From Hemileia vastatrix (lineage: Eukaryota; Basidiomycota; Pucciniomycetes; Pucciniales; Zaghouaniaceae), in assembly GCA_030280995.1 (NCBI GenBank), contig JASXTE010000005.1:37731203-37795202 (forward strand): 64,000 bases of DNA. The letters are read 5' to 3'. This document shows, piece by piece, positions 55,620 through 64,000 of this stretch. The stretch's first letter is position 1. Every line of letters starts with the position of its first letter. A program made the translations under genes and the position numbers. Below the pieces are notes generated by a model that saw only the letters and a list, made by a program, of their open reading frames with translations, was not told the origin of the DNA and ran no database searches.

Positions 55620-57524
55620 TTGCTTGAACTCTGTTGAGCCACAAATCTATGCTTGAATTATGCACACATCATCACCATGTAGGAAATTGTTTGGCCTTAC
55701 ATTTAGTCAGAGATTTGTCACAAATTGAGCTCAAGATGAACCTACATTGATCACCGTTTGATCTTGTAAAATCCGAATTTGATCATCAGTTGAACTCCCT
55801 TTGATCTCACTTTGATCTAACATAAGCTTTTGCATATCCAATATGTCAACTATTCACTTTCAAAAAGATTCGTAATGAATTTCACATGGAATATTAGAAA
55901 CGAAACCAGTAATTTTGAGTAAATGGCTCATCAAAATGATTAATCTACAACAAAATACCATCAAAATTCAATCTGATTACTGAAAACTTTTGGTAAAATG
56001 ACTAATAGATATTTAAATTGGAAAATAATATTCCATTTCTCAATTTCAAATTCAAAATATAAATCCTCGTTTGAAATGTGAATTTTGTAGATTCCTTGCC
56101 TTCCTATATTATGAGTAATATTTGAGGTATTTTACACCTTTGTAAATATGGTGTTGTGCTGCTAGAAATTATCTCTGTTTCAATTCAACTTTATTGAAGC
56201 TTGATTCCAGAATGATACATATTTTATAACTATTTTGAGAAAAAAGTCACTAGTAATGAATTTAGCCTTTTATCTGTCCTTTATTAAACCTCACTTAATC
56301 CTACTTAAATCCAAATTGACCCACAAAAACCTTATTTGGGATATTTTTTAGCCCAGGATGATTCAAGATTGGAGCAAAATATTATTTAAAATATCCAATA
56401 TGCCTATTGATTAAATTTCTTCAAGCTTACTTTAAATTCACATTAACATTAACTTTCACTGGAAATATTAAACACAAATCTTTAAAATATAGTATTTAAA
56501 ATCATAATAAATATAATATAATATGCTTACAACAAAATTTTCTTTCTGGATTAATTGAAACAAAAAATTGTTCATTTGTGAAAATAGAAAAAATACTATC
56601 CATCCTGAATTTAGAATTCATTTTTAAAAATTTAATGCCCCCTCACTTTCAAGTTTATCATGTATTTCGAAAATTATATTTTTAATAATTTTGTGAATAG
56701 TACACCTGAGATATAAACTTGGGGATATCAAAAACTAAAACATCAGCAAATTGAAATGTTTTTTATTGTTATGAATGGAAATAATGATTGAAAAACACCA
56801 TTAGAGCAAGTTTGATTTTGAATAATAGGCATACTTTCTCATGTAAATTTCAATAAAAATAATTTTTATTCTTACTTAAGTTGCGGTGGATACATTTGAG
56901 CTCAAAAAGAATTAAAATTGATAAAATAAGACTTCTATAGTTCATATTCAAAAATGAAATCACCCTTCATTATCTACCTGTAAACTATTTTAAATTGAAT
57001 AATTTCAAAGTCAGTATATACTGATGTTATTTTTTCTTCTAAAAAATTTATTATATAGATTAATAGTCATAAACAGTTGACATAGATGTTAAATTTATAT
57101 AAGCAATCTTTAATTCATAAAATGATAAAACTATCTTTTATGTAAAAAGTGATGAAGGAAAAAAATATTATTAAATTTTTGATGCACTATCAATAAAATT
57201 GAAGATAGAGCATATCAAAAGTTTAAACTTAATTTCAATTTTGATATCATCATTTTATTTTATTTTACTTGAGTAGAAAACAGATTTTAAATCTCAATAT
57301 AATTTTAAATCCCATTAGTTTGTAGATTTCAACATTTGAAACTATGAAATAAATATTTATGAAAGAATTTTACAATATTTGCCCTTCTAAAAACTCATAA
57401 ATCCAACTTCAAATCTTCTAACCTTCACAAGTAACCACAATGCATTCTGAAAATACTCTATATTTAAATAATTAAAGGTAAATAAAATTATGTTTTTATT
57501 CTTTATTTCAATTTTTGATAAATA

Positions 57525-57555
<31 letters not shown>

Positions 57556-59263
57556 ATTTCTTAAAAAGTCTAAGAGGGAACTTAATAGTGGTTTTGGCAT
57601 TAGATATATAGATTCAACTTTCAAAAAATTTGTTTGGAATAAATTACAAAGACAAAAAGGATATATTTTGATGAAAGAATACTGATTTAGGTTCTCTTAA
57701 AATATTATTAACCATTTTTATGGAATATTAATCCATGGTTATCATTCTTTATGATATTATCATAGAATTTTTTCCTTTTTTAATATAATGATTTTCTATT
57801 GTGTGGTATGTAGGCTAAGATAAGTTTAAAAGATTTATTGAAGATATATATACCAGAAACAGTATAATCTGTAGATTTATAACTATAACTTACTTTTCTG
57901 ATGTTTTACATCATTGATAAGTAGCTCATGCATTACACAAGTAAATAATTATAGTCTCTGGAAATAATTCCTTGTGAATTTCAATTTTTTTGTTATTCTT
58001 AAAATCATTACTCAAATAAACTAAAATTTCTTCAAATATTGATTGAAAGAAGGAGTTACAAAATCTTATTTTGTAGTTATAAAAGTTTGAGTTATTTTTC
58101 ATATTATCAAGTATAATGAACATTTGTAAATTTTAACTTGAAAACTAGTGATCATAGCAAAGTAATACTGGAAGAATCAGATAAAAAGGGTGGAATAAAG
58201 TCATAGCACAACAGGAAATGATACAAAATTGTTGATTTTTATCTCATAAAATTCAACTTATTTTTAACATATTTTACCACCTTTAGATAATGTTTAGTGG
58301 ATTTTAACATTATTATAACAAGCAAACTTAACAATGTTTTGATTTTTTTAACAAAAATAAATATTGTTAGATCATTTTTTTAAAAAATATGACTTATTTT
58401 TATGCTTTATCTACAATAGTTAGTAGTTTTTTTTGCAGAAATTACTTGTTTTGATATTCTATTTTTGAATTTTTTAAGAGACTTCATTGCATTAAAGTTT
58501 TGTAATAATTTTTCATTAAAGCATCATATTTTAAATCTAGAGAATTGGTTTTGAAATAATATATATTTTCATGTTAATTGACTCATTATTTTTGGATTGA
58601 TAAATTATGTTAAAATTGGGATTGCTTATTTCTAGTGAGTGTACATCATAGTTTGTTTTCAAATCAAAGATTAATAAATGGTGAAATTTGGTAAAACTCT
58701 AAATATCTTTTAAACCTTTTTGATTTAAATAATGTTTAATGTTATGTAATTATTCTATAAGTAGAACACAGTTAAAATCTGATAATGGTACATTGCTTTC
58801 AATTTCTAATACTAAAATTCTATTCTACTTGAAACAATGTAAACTAAAGCTTGGTATCTCATAAGAAACTCACAATTTTCAAAAATCATATTTCCAACTT
58901 TTTAAACATGATACACATTAAAATATATTTTTAGAATAATTTCCTAATTAGTTTCAAATACTAGAAAATAATGACCTCAATTTATTTTAATACTTAAACC
59001 ATTCTGATGAGTGAATTTCACAATCCTCTAAGTAACATATGGTTACCATTTATACCCATATGCATGATTTCTCCTTTTGTTTAATTTTAGCTGAATCTAA
59101 AAAGTAAAATCACATGTTGAATATCATCTATAGATAAACTTCTTATATTAGAAGCTAATATTTCATATGAGAAATTTGTTATTGAGTTTGGGAAACATTA
59201 ATAAGTGTTGGGTATTATAATTGAGCCATTTATTCAAGTAAATAAAAAAGGATGACGTTCTAA

Positions 59264-59304
<41 letters not shown>

Positions 59305-61457
59305 AAAATTAATTATATAGTAGCATTTAACCATGTTTTTATACTAATGTCATATAAAAAAAGGGATTGAACTAAAACTTTCAGTAAAGAAAATAAAAAT
59401 AAGATAAGTTAATATTCTTGTTTATATTCTCATATTTTTGAAATGGCTTACTTAAGGGAGAAAATTATTTGGTTTTAGAGTACAAGAATTTCTAGATAAA
59501 AATCTTCACAATATAGTTTGACCCTCTAAAAAAGAAAATTCCTTAAATTTTACTATCACATTTTATATATTTGTTAAGTAATAGAAAATGGAGTTGTGTC
59601 TTTGACAATGAAGCTTTAGAAAATGAAATAAATGATTTAAATTTATAATATAATTTTTGAAACAATAAATCATGTATTCAAAAAAAATTATATATCTTAC
59701 AATCAAGATAACAGTATTAATTAAGCAACTCTAACAACTTTGGAAAGAAACAAGAAAAAAATAATTAGTAAAATGCATAAGTTATTTTTAGAATTTAAGG
59801 AAACTTAATAGCTCTACCTGTAAACTAGCCTTAAAGCAGGTTTGGATTTAACATGTGGAAATTCATACATAGTACCCTTCCATCATTAGAGCAGAATAAA
59901 ATTTATGTAGTTTTATTTTTTTAATTTATAATAGTATTTTTATTTTTGGCTTTTTCATTAGTATAACTATATATTTTTTAACTTTTTTGTTTTTCATAAC
60001 ATAAGTTCAAAGCTGCACATCACTACTTCAAGATGAAACTCCATATAATGTAATCAATGAATGATATATTATAATGAATTTTACTAGAGACTTTTCAAAA
60101 ATGGTGATTAAGAATACTTATTATAATTTTTTAAATTTTTATTATTATTCTATCTCTTGAAAGGAGATGGCCATATCTCAATTTAATTAGTTTTTCCTCA
60201 GAAAAATTTATTCTTGATCTAAATAAAATTGCATCACTATTAACTAGATGTTATTATACAATTTTAACAATTTTTTTATCTGAACATAGTTGAAAGTATG
60301 TATAAATTAAAGTGTTTCCACATAGTCTTACTATTATCCCACCATTATTTTCACATTTAGATTTCATTATAACTGTAAAATAAGTTTTTCAATAATTTTA
60401 ATAATACCTTAATATTTAATAATTTAGTTAAATAGTAGATTTTTTATCCTTTTTTTTTATGAGGCTTATTATATAAACACTACTTTTAGATTTTATCCAT
60501 TTTGATGTCTGATAATTTAAATTTTCATTTAACTACCCAAATTATATCAAAAAAAATTCAAAAGTATATTTTTTTAATGTACTCTTTTTGATAAACTTAT
60601 CATTTCTTATAGGTTATTCTTCAACTATTTATTGTAATTAACTACCCACTCATTTATGGTCTGTTATTGTTGTTCATTACATACAGACAAAATAAGGATA
60701 CTCTCATATTATATTGGAGTTTTAAATTAAAAAGTAAATACTAGTGGCTGGTATTAAATATGAAGTTGTTATAACTAAGTTGAACATTAATTAATTATTA
60801 AATGGCATTTTATATTACAAATTTTATTGAATGTATATAAAAATAACACTCAAGAAATATATATAAGATATATATATAACCATTGTATATCAAAAATGAA
60901 GTACTTATCAACATGGTCTTTTTAAATGATTTTCAAATTTACTTAAAGAGACATTAATATTACCAATTCAAATTTTATATCAAATACAACAATATTATTA
61001 TTTCATTTTTAATTATTTTACAAAAAATTTGAGTTTCAAAGTAATTTAATTCAGTATTTAATGAATGTTTTTGAAAAATATTTTTAAAAATAGAAATAAC
61101 CCCTCACAAAAAAAAATATAATTTTTTTTACTTACAATTTGCACCATATTTCTACCCTTAAAATATTTGTATTCTTCTAACAAAAATATTTTTTAAATAA
61201 ATTTAAAATTTTTTTCATTATTCAATTACAAAATGTCAAATTTATAATTTATTTTACCTTACTAAAAAATTTAGCTGAAAATTTAATTTTGTATTTCCAA
61301 AAAATAAACTTAAATGTCAAAAATTAAAAAAACAAAATTATAAATATAATTATGAGAAAGAGGTAGATTAAATTTATAATATTCATATAAAAAAAATTCA
61401 TATATTTTATGGTGTTTGAATTTTAAATTTAATGTATTAAAAATTAATTATTAAATA
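55620..61457. other. AT-rich, ORF-free spacer between the inverted-repeat arms
   Basis: Nearly 6 kb without a credible ORF (longest about 65 codons), with (AT)n microsatellites near 57525-57556 and 59268-59301. I see no transposon gene, LTR or tandem array. It could be decayed transposon DNA or a structural region. Confidence 0.7.
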
Positions 61458-62234
61458 ACCAAGCCAAATGAAATCGGCTTGGGTTTTTGGTATCACTAGC
61501 ACTTATTTTTTTTCTTATACTCACATTTTAATTTTTTTTTAATTTTTTTTTTCTAGCTTTCTCATTTTATTTTTATTATTTTTAATGTTTTTAAGACTGA
61601 AGTTGCTTTCAAACAACTTCAGTCTAACTTGTCTCTCACTTTCCCACCAGTTTTCACCTGGTAGGGAAAGTCGCTTCCATTTTAGAGACCAAAGTCCCTT
61701 GCAGGGACTTTGGTTTCTCTGTGTGCATTGCACAGCCAGAAAAAAACTGGCTGTGCAATGCACTGCATGCAGCACATGCAACACGCATTGCTGCTGCAAG
61801 TAATGCGCATTGCATGCAGCAGAAATGCGCGTTGCATGCAGCACATGCAGCCTGCATTGCTGCTGCATGCAACGCGCGTTTCTGCTGCATGCAGCGCGCA
61901 TTGCACATGCTGCGCATATCTCATGCAGCTGACTTGATATCAGCTGCATGAAATATGGTAGCGATTGTGCAACGCGCGTTACTTGCAGCAGCAACGCGCG
62001 TTGCACACTGCTTTGGCCACCTCCCAGCCTAGTAAATTAGCTGGGAGGGTGGCAAACATTACAGCAAGCAATCGAAGTCGCTTTTAGCGACTTCGATTGC
62101 TTGAAAGAGACACTTCCAGCCAGGGGAAACCTGGCTGGAAGTACTAAATTGCAATGTAAGGGACCCAAGCCAATTTCAAAGGCTTGGGTCATAAATTAAG
62201 GTTTCTAAAAAGCAGCCAGTATAAATCTGGCTGC
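61458..62234. repeat. GC-rich array of about a dozen consecutive hairpins
   Basis: Successive inverted repeats, each with its own sequence: 61458-61484; 61594-61625 (12-bp stem AGACTGAAGTTG); 61639-61670; 61688-61714 (ACCAAAGTCCCT); 61725-61761 (15-bp stem GCATTGCACAGCCAG, 7-A loop); a zone of GCATGCAGC and CAACGCGCGTT repeats 61762-61921; 61922-61950; 61967-62006 (14-bp stem GTGCAACGCGCGTT); 62015-62053; 62065-62103 (18-bp stem CAAGCAATCGAAGTCGCT, 3-nt loop); 62112-62142 (13-bp stem); 62162-62190 (10-bp stem GACCCAAGCC); 62212-62234 (8-bp stem). Most stems are perfect. ORFs across it on both strands are Cys/Ala/His-rich readings of the repeats and are not accepted as genes. Confidence 0.93.
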
Positions 62235-62550
62235 AATAAAAAGTAAATTTTTTAAATAAAATACATAAAAAAAGAAAAATTTGTTCAAATAAAATATACA
62301 ACACTCTTTCGCCAGTAAGAAACAGCCTTCCATTGTTACACATAGAAACAAAATCAAATGTTTCTTTCATCAACATTGGCCATGTTTCAATATTTTGAAC
62401 CAAGTAAGATCAGGAAAAAGGTCACAGCAAAAAAATTGCATAATTAAAAGTCTACCAATTTAATATGGTGCGGAGGTTCATATTTTAGAAATAGGTGGTG
62501 CACATTATAGTTTCCTTTAAAAAAATTCAAAAATGAATTAATTTTGGCGC
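62235..62550. other. AT-rich segment between hairpin array and right arm
   Basis: No gene or repeat is supported. Confidence 0.6.
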
Positions 62551-63278
62551 AATGTAAATTTAAATGTGATGAGTGTATGTTTTTTAGCTACGTGAAACAT
62601 GGTAGCTAGAATTATGTGGCGTCAATTTTTTTTAGATGTGAAATTCAGTGTTCCACAAATGTGCATCTGTACAACATGCAGCCAAGTAAATTCTAGCTGG
62701 AATTAGTATATGCATAGGAAAAAATGATCATGCTGTGTAAAGTGCCTTGGCAACATCATTCTTGGAATTTAGATGAAGTTTATCATATGACTTGGAGAGC
62801 TGCATTTTTTTGAAAATGTGATCAGTGAAAATTCATGATATATACATCTGTTTGCCACCCAATTTATTTTTCCTTTCTCTTTCTCACTTACCTTTTTCAA
62901 AAATTATCAATCATATTTTTGCTTTATCATTTTGAATTATTGGTACTATTTTCTTGACCTTATCTGATTACCGGTAAGCAAATTTTTCTTGCTATTGCAT
63001 TTCATATCATTTTGGTTTGTTACACTTTTTTACACTTTTGACAAGTTAATCTAATGATTCTAATTCTGAATTTATTTTTATGGTATCTTTTACTGTACCC
63101 TTTCGATTCATTATAAAAAAATTCTTTTTCAGTTAACTTAAAGTTTTTTTATTTGTTTGTCAATTTACTTTTCTTTATTCCTTATCAAAAATGTTCAATT
63201 TATTTATCTAACCATTTATTTTTTAAAACAGTGATTATAAAATAAACTTTATAATTAATTTTGATCAATCAGCTACAA

Positions 63279-64000
63279 ATGGAAGAAGATTTTATAGACA
63301 TGTAAGTTCATGTTTTGCTTATCATTTTTCTATATTTCTTTAATACTTTCTCAACCATTATATTATTAATATGAAAAGTAAAACATCATCTCGTACTTGC
63401 TGAAAGCATACAGGATAATGTTTTGCTTTTCATAATAATAATTAGATTGTTTGTACTTTACCTTTAATTTATTGATTTTTAAGTTGTTTCAAAGTCTCGT
63501 ACTTGCTGAAAGCATACAGGACAATGCTACAATTTAAAAATTAATAATTTATTGAAGTATAACTTTCTAAGTCAATATATTGATCAGAGCAAGATTTTTC
63601 ATTTTATATATGTGGATATCATAATTCCGTAAATTTTTTAATATTACTAGTGTATTGGAGTTATACTTTCATTATATTATTAATATTAAGTGTAGAGCCA
63701 AATCTCGTACTTGCTGAATGCATACAGGATAAAGCTATACTCTTTATATGTATAATTTAATAAAGTATACCTTTGAAACGCTTTCTTAATATTTGAAATA
63801 AAGAAAAAGTATATAAATTTACTAATATGTAGATATGCTAACTTTTGTATTTCTAATATTGAAGATATGATAAAGTTAAAGGTATCATTGACTGATAATT
63901 GAAATTATGTTACTATTTTCTAATTTTTGATTTTTTTCTATTTTAAATCAAAATTGAATTCTCTTAGGATTGAACCATCAATGAGTAACGATTTGAAAAA
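63279..64000 (+). CDS. TET/JBP-like 2OG-Fe(II) oxygenase, second copy, start only
   Basis: Exon 1 at 63279-63301 (MEEDFID plus two bases), intron 1 at 63302-63967 (GTAAGT to CTTAG), exon 2 from 63968: MIEPSMSNDLKK, cut by the window end. It is divergent from the gene at 52942-54860 and in the mirrored arm. Whether this copy escaped the nonsense codons of the other cannot be seen. Confidence 0.65.
63389..63729. repeat. Three copies of the 27-nt intronic motif (right arm)
   Basis: Complements of the left-arm motifs at 63389-63415, 63495-63521 and 63703-63729 (GTACTTGCTGAAAGCATACA type), spaced 106 and 208 bp, the mirror of the left arm. Confidence 0.85.

Larger units (their letters stand above)
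62551..64000. repeat. Right arm of the large inverted repeat (continues past the window)
   Basis: Complement of 54129-55579. It starts AATGTAAATTTAAATG at 62551 and is still matching at the last base. Small differences include indels of one base and scattered substitutions. Confidence 0.95.

Noticed and set aside
59260..59305. (AT)n tract as a possible regulatory or replication site
   Set aside because: Simple microsatellite; similar tracts are at 4099 and 57525 with no common context.
61539..62006. Cys/Ala/His-rich ORFs on both strands across the hairpin array
   Set aside because: They are readings of GCATGC/GCTGCA-type repeats, overlap in several frames and strands, and resemble no protein.

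Overview
This window looks like nuclear DNA of a filamentous basidiomycete, most probably a rust fungus (Pucciniales). The inference rests on AT-rich composition, short GT-AG introns (55-63 bp), the TET/JBP-like 2OG-Fe(II) dioxygenases and the Tnp2-type transposase that are expanded in these fungi, and the dense nesting of transposons. No clear housekeeping gene, rRNA, tRNA or CRISPR array was found. Almost everything recognisable is a mobile element, a decayed mobile element or a structured repeat.

Layout. 1-12859: a PIF/Harbinger-like element (copy A, left end outside the window) with a decayed Myb/SANT-like gene (+), a TET/JBP-like 2OG oxygenase gene (-), polypyrimidine tracts and a decayed transposase (-). 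It is split by a Ty1/Copia element (4908-10397; 5-bp TSD GGGTA). 12860-18320: a small secreted Cys-rich ORF (14249-14647), a Tc1/mariner remnant and the 5' part of a LINE. 18322-20824: a decayed SNF2-family ATPase gene. 21180-34657: a Ty3/Gypsy chromovirus on the minus strand (5-bp TSD AGATG), whose left LTR was later split by Harbinger copy B (21315-25948; TSD AAT). 34881-35411: an intact ORF of unknown function. 36488-41953: a decayed Tnp2-type (CACTA/EnSpm-like) transposase and a companion ORF, followed at 42160-44110 by about 20 imperfect 20-22 bp palindromes. 45138-47529: an unrecognised multi-exon gene. 48005-52579: Harbinger copy C (TSD ATT). 52942-64000: a large inverted repeat with two divergent TET/JBP-like genes around a 7-kb, gene-free, AT-rich centre that holds a GC-rich array of about a dozen consecutive hairpins (61458-62234).

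How it fits together. The order of events can be read from the nesting: Harbinger A before Copia, and Gypsy before Harbinger B. Nearly every transposon gene is broken by nonsense codons that look like C-to-T changes, very often CGA to TGA; three of these are shown directly by comparing paralogous copies in the window. This suggests cytosine-methylation-linked or RIP-like decay, in a region that also carries putative 5-methylcytosine-oxidising enzymes. The least explained items are the hairpin array, the palindrome array with spacers in both orientations, the giant inverted repeat, and a family of palindromes that keep a TTGCTAGCAA core while their outer arms change in a complementary way.
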